Shown here: piece after piece, positions 1 through 7,988 of the stretch | Position numbering within the stretch: position 1 is the first letter of the stretch | How the letters are laid out: every line of letters starts with the position of its first letter | Source: Oscillospiraceae bacterium | GTDB taxonomy: Bacteria; Bacillota; Clostridia; Oscillospirales; Oscillospiraceae | Length of the DNA stretch: 64,000 nt | Reading direction: 5' to 3' | Assembly (NCBI GenBank): GCA_020025595.1 | Contig: JAHHRV010000008.1 | Location: 1 to 64,000 of the forward strand | Program-made: the position numbers and the translations under genes | Notes under the pieces: generated by a model | What the model was told of the DNA's origin: nothing | The model's database searches: none | The model's input: only the letters and a program-made list of their open reading frames with translations

Positions 1-15
1 CTCGAGCGCTCAGAT

Positions 16-44
16 ATATTATCATGCCCAGTTCCAAATGTCAA
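16..44 (-). promoter_or_regulatory. SigA-type promoter reading off the left edge
   Basis: Minus-strand -35 TTGACA (39-44) and -10 TAATAT (16-21) are separated by 17 bp. It points out of the window, so its gene is not visible. Confidence 0.6.
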
Positions 45-168
45 GCACTTTTTCATAATTTTTTAAAATAAATTTCACGCTTCTACAAAGTCCTTGTTTT
101 ACCGCGTTTATGCCCATTTTTCACTTATAGTAATACATTGTTGTACGGCACTTCCTGATACCCGCAAA

Positions 169-210
169 AAGCAACAAGGGCAACTACTTGCATAGCTGCC
201 CTTGTTGCTT
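169..210 (-). terminator. Intrinsic terminator downstream of hpf
   Basis: A perfect 14-bp inverted repeat (169-182 and 197-210, arm AAGCAACAAGGGCA) is followed on the minus strand by a short T run. It lies about 80 bases past the hpf stop. The remaining bases 45-168 and 211-288 show no gene; a smaller hairpin sits at about 256-279. Confidence 0.6.
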
Positions 211-288
211 ATAAACTTTGCCTGACTCACAGGCTGATTAAATTTTTGCTTCATCCGATGCCTAGATCCCGGCATCGGCTTTCTTGTT

Positions 289-825
289 TTACTGATCGTC
301 CTCGATCAAGCCATAACCACCGTCGTTACGCTTATATACAACAGCGAATGCGCCATCGCGATCCTCATCCCGGAAAGCGAAGAATGTATGGCCCAGCAGA
401 TTCATCTGCATCAGAGCCTCTTCTCTGCGCATGGGCTTCATGGCAAACTGTTTAATTCTGACGAGATTCAGATCGTCTTCCTCTTCCTCGGGTGCAAACG
501 ATGTCTCATCTACCTGACGGACAAATGCGTCCTGACGAAGCCGACGCGCCAGACGCGTCTTATTCTTGCGAATCTGCCCCTCGATGGTACCAACAGCTGC
601 ATCAATGGATGCGAACATATCAGATGTAGATTCGCTGGCCCGGAACAATGTACCTGCACCGCGAACGGTCAGCTCGACATTGTTGCGATTCTTTTCTACA
701 GAGAAGACGATAAGTGCCTCCGCATCATCATCAAAAAAGCGAGCAAGCTTCATTACCTTTTTCTCGGCATAAGCATGAACCTTCTCTGGGAGTCTAACTT
801 TCTTTTCACTAAACTGGAACTTCAT
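289..825 (-). CDS. hpf: Long-form ribosome hibernation promoting factor
   Basis: This 178-residue protein is expected to bind the 30S decoding region and to pair two ribosomes into inactive 100S dimers in stationary phase. The N-terminal S30AE/RaiA domain occupies about residues 1-95. An acidic linker (about 112-118) leads to the C-terminal dimerisation domain (about 120-178) with the typical ...VRIKQFAMKPM... start and ...GGYGLIE end. The ATG at 825 was chosen because an AGGAGTG-like ribosome site lies just upstream and the family starts there; the frame is open further upstream but without a ribosome site. It has its own promoter. Confidence 0.93.
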   Translation of the reverse strand: MKFQFSEKKVRLPEKVHAYAEKKVMKLARFFDDDAEALIVFSVEKNRNNVELTVRGAGTLFRASESTSDMFASIDAAVGTIEGQIRKNKTRLARRLRQDAFVRQVDETSFAPEEEEDDLNLVRIKQFAMKPMRREEALMQMNLLGHTFFAFRDEDRDGAFAVVYKRNDGGYGLIEDDQ

Positions 826-868
826 ACGCGGCACTCCTTTCATATCACCGATCGTTCGGTGTACTTGC

Positions 869-897
869 ACTATACCACGATTTCCAAAAAGCGACAA
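869..897 (-). promoter_or_regulatory. hpf promoter
   Basis: Minus strand -35 TTGTCG (892-897) and -10 TATAGT (869-874) have a 17-bp spacer. The short leader contains a small hairpin (846-861, arm CACCGA). Confidence 0.5.
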
Positions 898-908
898 GGG
901 GTATCAGA

Positions 909-1451
909 TTAATCTTCCAAAGTTTCTTCGGCGGTCAGCAGCTCGTTCATAGCCAGGTTATACAGATCTTCTGCCTTCTTTTCAAACATACGGCCCAGAC
1001 GCACTGCCTGACGCTGATCCGGTGCAACCAGTTCCAGTGTCATCAGATTGCCGACCTCATCGTCCAGACTCATCACAACGGAAAAATCACCGTTTTCTCT
1101 GGGAAGGACCTGAGATCTGACAAAGCTGCTGCGTTTCAGCTGGCGGTTGAACTTCTCAACTGCGCTTTCTGCCTTCTGTCTGACAGTGAATGCAATGGAA
1201 TCCTCAGTCAGTTCTCCGTCGACTTTTCCTTTTTCTGTAATTTCGTACCGGGCGCCCTCTGTTTCTCTCAGGTGACCCGTCTTAACCATCTCCGGGATTG
1301 CAGTACAAATATCAAAATAACTCAAACACTCATCTTGATAACACAGTTCATAAAGCTCCTGCGTTGTCATAGGATAGTTGGAGCGAGATGCGACAAACAA
1401 GATCAACACCTTGACATCCAGCATATCGTGAATAAAACCTAATCTCTGCAT
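909..1451 (-). CDS. DUF4364 family protein
   Basis: This 180-residue protein matches the DUF4364 family common in Clostridia. The first about 80 residues look like a winged-helix DNA-binding fold (a helix around TTQELYELC, then EITEKGK in the wing). The rest is mixed alpha/beta and ends in an acidic tail. No biochemical role is established for the family; the fold suggests a regulator, which is inference. The ATG at 1451 follows a GAGGTGAAACT ribosome site. It is upstream of hpf on the same strand, but hpf has its own promoter. Confidence 0.8.
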   Translation of the reverse strand: MQRLGFIHDMLDVKVLILFVASRSNYPMTTQELYELCYQDECLSYFDICTAIPEMVKTGHLRETEGARYEITEKGKVDGELTEDSIAFTVRQKAESAVEKFNRQLKRSSFVRSQVLPRENGDFSVVMSLDDEVGNLMTLELVAPDQRQAVRLGRMFEKKAEDLYNLAMNELLTAEETLED

Positions 1452-1471
1452 AGTTTCACCTCTTACATATT

Positions 1472-1499
1472 ATTATACTGAAAGATGCCTAAAAATCAA
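1472..1499 (-). promoter_or_regulatory. Promoter of the DUF4364 gene
   Basis: Minus strand -35 TTGATT (1494-1499) and -10 TATAAT (1472-1477) have a 16-bp spacer, about 20 bases upstream of the start codon. Confidence 0.5.
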
Positions 1500-1555
1500 G
1501 TCTGCACCTGTCAGGGGCTTATTACATATTTTGTATGATAGAAGGAGGTATCGTT

Positions 1556-2254
1556 TTGAACGACCATGAAATTTACATTCCATACCCTACTCCTGCGCTG
1601 TCCTTTGCGGCAGGGAAACTGATCCAACTAGGATTCACCCTTGTCCCCTCTGCAAGTGAGGCTGACACAGTTTTGCTTCCCGTCCCCACCCCGGCAGACT
1701 GTGATCTGTCGCTGTTTAAGGGCCACCGTATTTTCGGAGGAAATCTTTCAGAAAATACAAAACTTTCAACCGATTTACTGAAAGATGCAAATTATCTGGC
1801 GCAAAATGCTGCAATCACTGCCGAGGGTGCTCTGGGAATGATTCTGCCTCAGCTTAAAAATGCGCTTGCTGCTTCGCCCGTGCTCATTCTGGGCTGGGGA
1901 CGCATTGGAAAATGCCTCGCAAAAAAGCTGCAGCAGCTGGGCGCTCCTGTCAGCGTATATGCCCGGAAAGTATCCGATCAGGCCATGCTTCAGGCACTGG
2001 GATACCGTTTATTCTGCCCGGAAGACCTGCGGCAATACAGCTGCATTGTAAACACCGCCACTGCCCCCATTCTGACCGATGACGATATGTCCCAGGTCAA
2101 TCCAAACTGCTACTTACTGGAATTAGCTTCCAAAAAATATATCCCCGGAGACCGTGTGGTGCATGGACGAGGTCTGCCCGGAAAATGCAAACCGGAAGCA
2201 TCCGGAGAACTGATTGCAAACACAGTCGCACAATATCTGCTAGGAGGACACTGA
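1556..2254 (+). CDS. dpaA: Dipicolinate synthase subunit A
   Basis: With DpaB this makes dipicolinic acid from dihydrodipicolinate in the mother cell; the product is loaded into the spore core. The 232-residue protein has a Rossmann NAD(P)-binding segment with GWGRIG at residues 113-118, as in SpoVFA/DpaA. The TTG at 1556 was chosen because GAAGGAGG (1541-1548) sits 7 bases before it; an in-frame ATG at 1535 has no ribosome site. dpaB follows after one base. A CATATTTTG at 1525-1533 with CACC 16 bases upstream resembles a SigK promoter, the sigma factor used by B. subtilis spoVF, but the match is weak. It is shorter than the roughly 300-residue Bacillus protein. Confidence 0.85.
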   Translation: MNDHEIYIPYPTPALSFAAGKLIQLGFTLVPSASEADTVLLPVPTPADCDLSLFKGHRIFGGNLSENTKLSTDLLKDANYLAQNAAITAEGALGMILPQLKNALAASPVLILGWGRIGKCLAKKLQQLGAPVSVYARKVSDQAMLQALGYRLFCPEDLRQYSCIVNTATAPILTDDDMSQVNPNCYLLELASKKYIPGDRVVHGRGLPGKCKPEASGELIANTVAQYLLGGH

Positions 2255-2255
2255 T

Positions 2256-2816
2256 ATGACCATAGGATTTGCACTGACCGGCTCATTCTGCACCTTTTCC
2301 AAAGTCCTGCCCGTTTTGGAGCAGCTGGCACAGCAATACGATGTCATCCCCATCGTTTCCGAAATCATTCCCGTTACGGATACCCGTTTTGGCACTGCCC
2401 AGTCCCATATTCAGCGAATTACGGACATCTGCGGCAGAGCCCCCCTGACCTCTGTCCCCCAGGTCGAGCCCTTCGGCCCAAAGAAGATTCTGGATGCTCT
2501 GGTCATCGCTCCCTGCACGGGCAACACCCTTGCAAAGCTCTCCCATGGAATCGCCGATACATCCGTATCCATGGCAGCAAAAAGCCACCTGCGCAACGGA
2601 CGCCCCGTACTGGTTGCCGTCTCTACCAATGACGGTCTGGCAGCAGCCGCAGAAAACATCGGCCGCCTGTTAAACCGGAAACACTACTATTTTGTTCCGT
2701 TTGGTCAGGATGCTCCGGAGGGAAAGCCCACCAGTCTGGTTGCAGACTTCAGCAAAATCCCTGCTGCACTGGAATGTGCGCTGCAGGAACAGCAGATTCA
2801 GCCGTTACTATTATAA
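2256..2816 (+). CDS. dpaB: Dipicolinate synthase subunit B (flavoprotein)
   Basis: This 186-residue partner of DpaA belongs to the flavoprotein (phosphopantothenoylcysteine-decarboxylase-like) fold. The N-terminal GFALTGSFC loop and the central VIAPCTGNTLAKL segment are the family signatures, and the length matches SpoVFB. The ATG at 2256 follows AGGAGG (2243-2248). The stop of dpaA is one base upstream, so the two are translationally close and form a two-gene operon. A shared hairpin terminator follows. Its presence implies an endospore former. Confidence 0.92.
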   Translation: MTIGFALTGSFCTFSKVLPVLEQLAQQYDVIPIVSEIIPVTDTRFGTAQSHIQRITDICGRAPLTSVPQVEPFGPKKILDALVIAPCTGNTLAKLSHGIADTSVSMAAKSHLRNGRPVLVAVSTNDGLAAAAENIGRLLNRKHYYFVPFGQDAPEGKPTSLVADFSKIPAALECALQEQQIQPLLL

Positions 2817-2820
2817 AAAA

Positions 2821-2840
2821 GCGGGGTCATTTGACCCCGC
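2821..2840. terminator. Terminator between dpaB and nadE
   Basis: An 8-bp GC-rich stem (GCGGGGTC/GACCCCGC) lies between the convergent genes. A run of A on the plus side gives a T run for nadE; the plus-strand side is less T-rich. Confidence 0.75.
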
Positions 2841-2855
2841 TTCCAATTTAATGAA

Positions 2856-4805
2856 TTATAATGCTTCGATCTGTTCCATCCAGGTACGATAGCTTGCCTC
2901 GCTGGGCATTTTCCAGTCGCCTCTGGGGCTGACACAGATGGAGCCGACCTTCACGCCATCCGGCTGACAGCTGCGCTTGAACTGCTGTGTAAAGAAACGG
3001 CGATAGAAAGTAGCCAGCCATTTTTTAATAGTTGCACTGTCGAACTCATCGGCAAAGGCACGGCACGCCAGCACATAGATCTTCTTCGGCTCAAATCCGA
3101 ACCGCAGCATATAGTACAGGAAGAAATCGTGCAGCGCATACGGGCCCACAATATCCTCAGTCTGCTGAGAGATCTGGCCCTTGGTATCCGGGGGCAGCAG
3201 CTCCGGGCTGATGGGTGTGTCCAGAATATCTTCCAGAACATCCTTCACCGCAGCAAAACCAGGCATCTCAGCGATTGCAGAGATCATCCAGCGCATCAGT
3301 GTCTTGGGGATGGATCCGTTAACGCCATACATACTCATATGGTCACCATTGTAAGTGCACCAGCCCAGCGCCAATTCGCTCAGATCACCGGTGCCGATTA
3401 CAATGCCGTTGACGCAGGATGCATAATCCATCAGCACCTGAGTCCGCTCACGGGCCTGGGCGTTTTCATAGGTTGCATTCAGCACGCTGGGATCGTGACC
3501 GATATCGTGGAAATGGGCCAGAACCGCATTCTGAATGTTAACTTCCTTCTGGCTGACTCCCAGGCGCTGCATCAGCTCCAGAGAGTTGCGATGCGTACGG
3601 TCAGAGGTACCGAAGCAAGGCATGGTCACGCCATATACATCTGTAGCAGGTCTGCCCAGCTGACGCATAGCCTCTACCGTAACCAGCAGCGCAAGCGTAG
3701 AATCCAGTCCGCCGGAGATTCCCACAACCGCATTGGCACCAATGGCCTGCAGGCGGCGCTTCAGGCCGGCAACCTGAATCTGGAAGATGTCCATGCAGCG
3801 CTCCTGGCACTCTTCCTGAGCAGCAGGAACAAAGGGCAGCTTGTCCAGTTCATAGATAGTTCCGTCGGAACGCAGACTGTCACATTCACAGTCGATATAG
3901 CGCATGGGCTCCATGACACCATAGACGCTGGTGCATTCACGGACGCTCTTGTTGCGCTTGCGCTCGGCACGAATTGCGCCCAGATCTGCGTCATGAACGA
4001 TCATATAATCGGTATCGATCAGATTTTCATTTTCCTTCAGCAGATATCCATCCTGAGTGATGACGCTGTGACCGGAAAATACCACATCCGTGGTAGACTC
4101 CGTGGAACCGGACGAGCAGTATGCATAGACGCAGTTGCATCTGGAGCTCTGGTGCTTGACCAGGTTTCGGCGGTAGGCGCGCTTTCCGACCGTTTCGTTG
4201 GAAGCAGACAGATTGACGATGACCTCTGCGCCATTCAGGCAGGCCATTGTGCTGGGAGGCAGGGGTGTCCACAAATCCTCACAGATTTCGGCACCCAGTC
4301 TGGTTCCGTCGCCGATGGTAAAGATCAGATCCTTGCCCACGGGAACCATATAATCTCCCTTCAGTCCCAGTTCCTTCATGGAAACCATGTCCACGGTCAG
4401 ATCGGAAGAAGAAGAGAACCAGCGGTACTCATAAAACTCATTATAATTGGGAATAAATGTCTTCGGCACAATGCCTCTGAGCACACCGCCGGAAATCACA
4501 GCGCAGCAGTTATACATCTGACCGCAGATGGTCAGGCCGATGCCCACCGCTACCGTGAGCTTGGGATGATCTGCGCAGCAGTCAATGATCTGCTGCAGAC
4601 CCTGCATTGCAGCGCGCTCCATATTCCACTGGAAAAACAGATCCGCGCAGGTATAGCCGGTGACTGCCAGCTCCGGCAGAACCAGGACATCAGCCTTGGC
4701 CTCATCAGCCTTGGCAATATAGGTACAGATATCTGCAGTATTCTTTGTCACATCGCCCACTTGGACCGGAGGAACCGCACAGGCAATTCGAATGAAGTCG
4801 AGCAT
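2856..4805 (-). CDS. nadE: Glutamine-dependent NAD+ synthetase
   Basis: It converts deamido-NAD+ to NAD+, with ammonia channelled from glutamine. The 649-residue protein has an N-terminal nitrilase-type glutaminase domain with the Glu-Lys-Cys triad at E45 (LPELAVTGY), K115 (VPKTFIPNY) and C175 (GAEICEDLW). The C-terminal ATP-pyrophosphatase synthetase domain has SGGLDS at 364-369. The length is typical of the two-domain form. The ATG at 4805 follows GGAGG with a 6-base spacer; an in-frame TTG two codons upstream is too close to the ribosome site. It is monocistronic, between its own promoter and terminator. Confidence 0.96.
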   Translation of the reverse strand: MLDFIRIACAVPPVQVGDVTKNTADICTYIAKADEAKADVLVLPELAVTGYTCADLFFQWNMERAAMQGLQQIIDCCADHPKLTVAVGIGLTICGQMYNCCAVISGGVLRGIVPKTFIPNYNEFYEYRWFSSSSDLTVDMVSMKELGLKGDYMVPVGKDLIFTIGDGTRLGAEICEDLWTPLPPSTMACLNGAEVIVNLSASNETVGKRAYRRNLVKHQSSRCNCVYAYCSSGSTESTTDVVFSGHSVITQDGYLLKENENLIDTDYMIVHDADLGAIRAERKRNKSVRECTSVYGVMEPMRYIDCECDSLRSDGTIYELDKLPFVPAAQEECQERCMDIFQIQVAGLKRRLQAIGANAVVGISGGLDSTLALLVTVEAMRQLGRPATDVYGVTMPCFGTSDRTHRNSLELMQRLGVSQKEVNIQNAVLAHFHDIGHDPSVLNATYENAQARERTQVLMDYASCVNGIVIGTGDLSELALGWCTYNGDHMSMYGVNGSIPKTLMRWMISAIAEMPGFAAVKDVLEDILDTPISPELLPPDTKGQISQQTEDIVGPYALHDFFLYYMLRFGFEPKKIYVLACRAFADEFDSATIKKWLATFYRRFFTQQFKRSCQPDGVKVGSICVSPRGDWKMPSEASYRTWMEQIEAL

Positions 4806-4834
4806 AAACAACCTCCATAAAAATCATTTATGTT

Positions 4835-4863
4835 ATCATACCAATTTCTCAGGAAAATTTCAA
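4835..4863 (-). promoter_or_regulatory. nadE promoter
   Basis: Minus strand -35 TTGAAA (4858-4863) and -10 TATGAT (4835-4840) have a 17-bp spacer. Confidence 0.5.
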
Positions 4864-4880
4864 TCAATCCAAAAGAAAAA

Positions 4881-4902
4881 GAGGACAGCTTTCGCTGTCC
4901 TC
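4881..4902 (-). terminator. metK terminator
   Basis: A 9-bp stem (GAGGACAGC/GCTGTCCTC) with a 4-base loop lies 8 bases after the metK stop and is followed on the minus strand by a T-rich tract. Confidence 0.85.
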
Positions 4903-4910
4903 TTGGGGAA

Positions 4911-6059
4911 TCAGATGTTTTTTGCAAGAGACTTCAGTTCTTCTGCCAGATCTGTCCGCTCCCAGGGATGATCTGCCGCACCGAAGTGACCGTACATTGC
5001 GGTATCGCAGTAAATAGGATTGCGCAGCTCCAGCTTGCGGATGATGCCGCCGGGAGTCAGATCACAGGTCTTGCGCAGCAGCTCGGTCATCTTCTCTTCG
5101 CTGATGGTTCCGGTGCCGTAGGTGTCCACACGCACGCTGACAGGCTCTGCAACACCGATTGCGTATGCCAACTGTACCTGTACCTTTTCTGCAAGGCCGG
5201 CAGCCACCAGATTCTTTGCCATGTAGCGGGCCATGTATGCACCGCTGCGGTCCACCTTGGTGGGATCCTTGCCGGAGAATGCACCGCCGCCATGGGAGAA
5301 GTATCCGCCGTAGGTATCCACAATGATCTTACGACCGGTCAGACCGGTGTCACCGTTGGGGCCGCCGATCACGAAATTGCCGGTGGGGTTGATATAGATG
5401 TGGGCAACATCTTCGATTTTGAAGCCATAATCTGCCAGAACCGGAGCGATGACCTGCTCACGGATATAGCCGCGCAGCTCCTCAACCGGGAACTCTACAC
5501 TGTGCTGCACGGACACGACCACAGTGTCAATGCCCACAACCTTGTTGTTTTCATCATATTCAACAGAGGTCTGGGTCTTTCCGTCAGGACGCAGTCTGGG
5601 ATTGTGTGCAATGCACTCAGTCAGGCGATTGACCAGTGCACGGGAAATTGCCGCCGGCAGAGGCATCAGCTCGGGAGTCTCGTTGCAGGCACCGCCGAAC
5701 ATCATGCCCTGATCGCCTGCGCCGCCCACTTCATCGTTGGTGCCCAGTGCAATATCAGCAGACTGGGTGTGGATCTTGCAGATGACCTCGCAGGTGTCTG
5801 CGTTGAATCCGTCGCCTTCGTGGGTGTAGCCGATCTTGCGAATGGCCTCTCTTGCAACAGCCTCATAGTCAACTGCTGCCTTGGTGGTGATCTCACCACA
5901 AATCACGCACAGATCCGTGGTGACCATAGTCTCACAGGCCACACGGGAGCCGGGATCCTGAGCCAGGCAGGCATCCAGAATCGCATCGGATACGGTGTCT
6001 GCAACCTTGTCAGGATGTCCGTTTGTCACACATTCAGAAGTAAAGAGTCTTTTTTCCAT
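4911..6059 (-). CDS. metK: S-adenosylmethionine synthetase
   Basis: It makes S-adenosylmethionine from methionine and ATP in the cytoplasm. The 382-residue length is normal. Family motifs are all present: GHPDKVADTVSDAILD near the N-terminus, GAGDQGMMFG in the middle and GGGAFSGKDPTKVDRS toward the C-terminus. The ATG at 6059 is preceded by AAAGGA; the longer open frame upstream runs into the riboswitch leader and is not coding. A SAM-I riboswitch with an intrinsic terminator precedes it, so its product shuts off its own transcription. Confidence 0.98.
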   Translation of the reverse strand: MEKRLFTSECVTNGHPDKVADTVSDAILDACLAQDPGSRVACETMVTTDLCVICGEITTKAAVDYEAVAREAIRKIGYTHEGDGFNADTCEVICKIHTQSADIALGTNDEVGGAGDQGMMFGGACNETPELMPLPAAISRALVNRLTECIAHNPRLRPDGKTQTSVEYDENNKVVGIDTVVVSVQHSVEFPVEELRGYIREQVIAPVLADYGFKIEDVAHIYINPTGNFVIGGPNGDTGLTGRKIIVDTYGGYFSHGGGAFSGKDPTKVDRSGAYMARYMAKNLVAAGLAEKVQVQLAYAIGVAEPVSVRVDTYGTGTISEEKMTELLRKTCDLTPGGIIRKLELRNPIYCDTAMYGHFGAADHPWERTDLAEELKSLAKNI

Positions 6060-6082
6060 GATTTTTCCTTTCTGTGCGCATA

Positions 6083-6113
6083 AAAAAGAAGCGCACCGAC
6101 GATTCGGAGCGCT
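6083..6113 (-). terminator. Riboswitch-controlled terminator before metK
   Basis: On the minus strand AGCGCTCCGA pairs with TCGGTGCGCT (one mismatch) around a 4-base loop and is followed by TCTTTTTT. It lies between the SAM aptamer and the metK start, which is the expected expression platform. Confidence 0.8.
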
Positions 6114-6129
6114 AAGCAGTTCTCGAATC

Positions 6130-6220
6130 CTCATCTTTCGTAATTTGCCGCCGGATTTAGCACCTTGATATACAGGTTGCTGGGTTTCATCGGGCCGTTC
6201 CCTCCACCACTCTTGATAAG
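6130..6220 (-). ncRNA. SAM-I (S-box) riboswitch aptamer
   Basis: On the minus strand the leader runs from CTTATCAAG, through GGTGGAGGGA and GGCCCGATGAAACCC, then GCAACC and AAGGTGCTAA, to GAAAGATGAG. These are the conserved P1, kink-turn, P2/P3 and J3/4 elements of the S-box. The P1 strands CTTATC and GATGAG close the element. SAM binding should favour the downstream terminator and lower metK transcription. Confidence 0.96.
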
Positions 6221-6241
6221 GCTTTTATTAAGTTCGCTGTT

Positions 6242-6270
6242 ATTCTACTTTCTTGTTTTTGATTTGTCAA
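6242..6270 (-). promoter_or_regulatory. metK promoter
   Basis: Minus strand -35 TTGACA (6265-6270) and -10 TAGAAT (6242-6247), 17-bp spacer, directly upstream of the SAM riboswitch. Confidence 0.8.
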
Positions 6271-6322
6271 GTGTTTTTTCCCACCGAATCCAAACATTGA
6301 CGAAATGTTCATATTTGCGCTA

Positions 6323-6351
6323 TGGACATTTCCCTGACAAACTGATAAAAT
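6323..6351 (+). promoter_or_regulatory. Promoter of the rhomboid-like gene
   Basis: -35 TGGACA (6323-6328) and -10 TAAAAT (6346-6351) have a 17-bp spacer and sit about 30 bases before the gene. Confidence 0.45.
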
Positions 6352-6381
6352 GAAATTAACTTTCCCATAGAGGTGAATGAT

Positions 6382-7242
6382 TTGAAGGATTTACGACGAC
6401 GATTTAACCGTTTTTGTCTTACAAACAGAAACAAAGGCATTCCAAACCTGATGCTCTATATCAGTATTGGTTCTGCAATCATGGCAATCATGAACCAGAT
6501 CGATCCCAGCAATATTCTGTACTATGTGTTCATGTTTGACCGTCAGGCCATTCTGCATGGACAGATCTGGCGACTGTTTACCTATCCCCTGTGCTACTCC
6601 GGCGGCAACCTGCTGCTGACTGCCATCACTTTGCTGTGTTACTACTCCCTTGGCAGGGCCATGGAAAATATCTGGGGCACCTTACGGTTCAATCTGTTCT
6701 ATCTGACGGGCATCGTGATGATGGACATCTACTGTATGATCTTCGGTGGACGGGCCGATGTTTATTATCTGAATATGAGCCTGTTCCTGTCCTATGCAAC
6801 CATGTATCCCAATTCCGAGTTCCTGCTGTTCTTCATCATCCCGGTTAAGGCATGGATTTTTGCAGTGTTCGATTTGGTCGTTGTGCTGCTTGGTCTGTTT
6901 GACCCGTTCCCCTACAATCTGTTCCCGCTGATTGCTCTGGGCAACTACTTCCTGTTCTTCGGCCCGGATGTTGTGAATGTGTTCCCCATGAGCTGGAGAA
7001 TCAACGCACGGCGCACCGTTAAGAAGGCAGCCCACCCCGGTTCCAAGACCATCCCCTTCAATAACGCCGGTTCCTATCAGGCAACCCACGCCACCCAGAA
7101 GGCTCCCTACACCCACAAGTGTACCGTCTGTGGCAGAACCGATGTATCCAATCCGGAGCTGGAGTTCCGCTACTGTTCCCAGTGCAAGGGCTACTACTGC
7201 TACTGCCAGGATCACATCTCCAATCACACCCACATCAAATAA
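6382..7242 (+). CDS. Rhomboid-like membrane protein with C-terminal Cys/His cluster
   Basis: This is a 286-residue multi-pass membrane protein. After a basic N-terminus there are about six hydrophobic helices between roughly residues 20 and 205, laid out as in rhomboid/derlin proteins (GQIWRLFTYPL in the first loop). The catalytic GxSG of active rhomboid proteases is not visible; the matching stretch reads YLNMSLFLSY, so it may be a pseudoprotease. A soluble tail ends in CxxC...CxxC plus a CYCxxH cluster that probably binds zinc. The TTG at 6382 was chosen because AGAGGTGA lies just before it; a GTG three codons earlier overlaps that site. It is monocistronic, with a strong terminator after it. 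Confidence 0.7.
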   Translation: MKDLRRRFNRFCLTNRNKGIPNLMLYISIGSAIMAIMNQIDPSNILYYVFMFDRQAILHGQIWRLFTYPLCYSGGNLLLTAITLLCYYSLGRAMENIWGTLRFNLFYLTGIVMMDIYCMIFGGRADVYYLNMSLFLSYATMYPNSEFLLFFIIPVKAWIFAVFDLVVVLLGLFDPFPYNLFPLIALGNYFLFFGPDVVNVFPMSWRINARRTVKKAAHPGSKTIPFNNAGSYQATHATQKAPYTHKCTVCGRTDVSNPELEFRYCSQCKGYYCYCQDHISNHTHIK

Positions 7243-7296
7243 CGAGCAAAAGCTTCGGTTCGTCTGTGTACGCTCCGTAAAAAGTCTTTGTGTAAT

Positions 7297-7336
7297 ATAC
7301 GGCACAGTCCTATCCGGGATCTGTGCCGTATTTTTT
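7297..7336 (+). terminator. Terminator after the rhomboid-like gene
   Basis: An 11-bp stem (ATACGGCACAG/CTGTGCCGTAT) is followed by a T run. Confidence 0.85.
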
Positions 7337-7399
7337 CATTTCCAAATCCTTTTAGATTGCTTTCAATCAGCTGTCTATGCTTTCAAAAACATAAAAATA

Positions 7400-7439
7400 A
7401 ATTCCGAGGAAGGCTCAATTAATGGCCTTCCTCGGAATT
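7400..7439. terminator. Bidirectional terminator
   Basis: A 15-bp perfect inverted repeat (arm AATTCCGAGGAAGGC) is flanked by A-rich and T-rich tracts. It lies 16 bases past the NUDIX gene stop and also backs up the rhomboid gene. Confidence 0.8.
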
Positions 7440-7455
7440 TTTTGAACCATTTCTA

Positions 7456-7899
7456 TTATCTCATTGCCACAAGTCGACAATTCAATTCATACAAGGCTGT
7501 ACGATTCGAATCCCATTCCAACTTTTTCATTGCTTCTTCATAAGGCAGCCAAATACATTGCGTATGCTCGTGAGATAGTTTTATATCTTCTGTACACGCA
7601 AAAGCAAACGCGTATTCAGGAATTACATAGGTGTTTTTATCCCAATTTTGACGGTGTTTTTCGTGAATAACCGCAGCAGGAATAAAAGAGAGACTTGTCA
7701 GCTCTACCCAGTTTTCTGATTTTACGCCGCATTCTTCAGCAGTTTCTCTCATTGCACTTTCCAGAGGTGTTTCGTTGTCTTCTCCTCCACCTGCAACAAA
7801 CTGCCATTGGTCAGAATCAGCACGACGGAAAACACAGAATACCGGCGATTGATCAATAATCTTATATGGAATGGCAAGTATTTGGAATGGAGCTCTCAT
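7456..7899 (-). CDS. NUDIX hydrolase
   Basis: This 147-residue protein hydrolyses a nucleoside diphosphate linked to another group. The Nudix box is complete: G37, E43, then R51-E52 and E55-E56 before G58. The N-terminal AIPYKI start, VFRRADSDQWQFVAGG segment and the overall length resemble the NudB/dATP-pyrophosphohydrolase subgroup, which acts on dihydroneopterin triphosphate or dATP; that substrate is inference. The ATG at 7899 follows GAGGTGATGAA. The gene stands alone on its strand between a terminator and a short spacer. Confidence 0.88.
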   Translation of the reverse strand: MRAPFQILAIPYKIIDQSPVFCVFRRADSDQWQFVAGGGEDNETPLESAMRETAEECGVKSENWVELTSLSFIPAAVIHEKHRQNWDKNTYVIPEYAFAFACTEDIKLSHEHTQCIWLPYEEAMKKLEWDSNRTALYELNCRLVAMR

Positions 7900-7988
7900 T
7901 TCATCACCTCAAAGGAATCCAATTTTTTGACATCAACTGACTAAATTCAGTCTCCGGATCACGCATCCAATTCAATCGTATTTTCAAT

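Noticed and set aside
3129..4820. Long plus-strand open frame opposite nadE
   Set aside because: Antisense to a full NAD synthetase with all motifs; no ribosome site, unnatural composition.
4830..6083. Long plus-strand frame opposite metK
   Set aside because: Antisense to metK and running through its terminator and leader; not coding.
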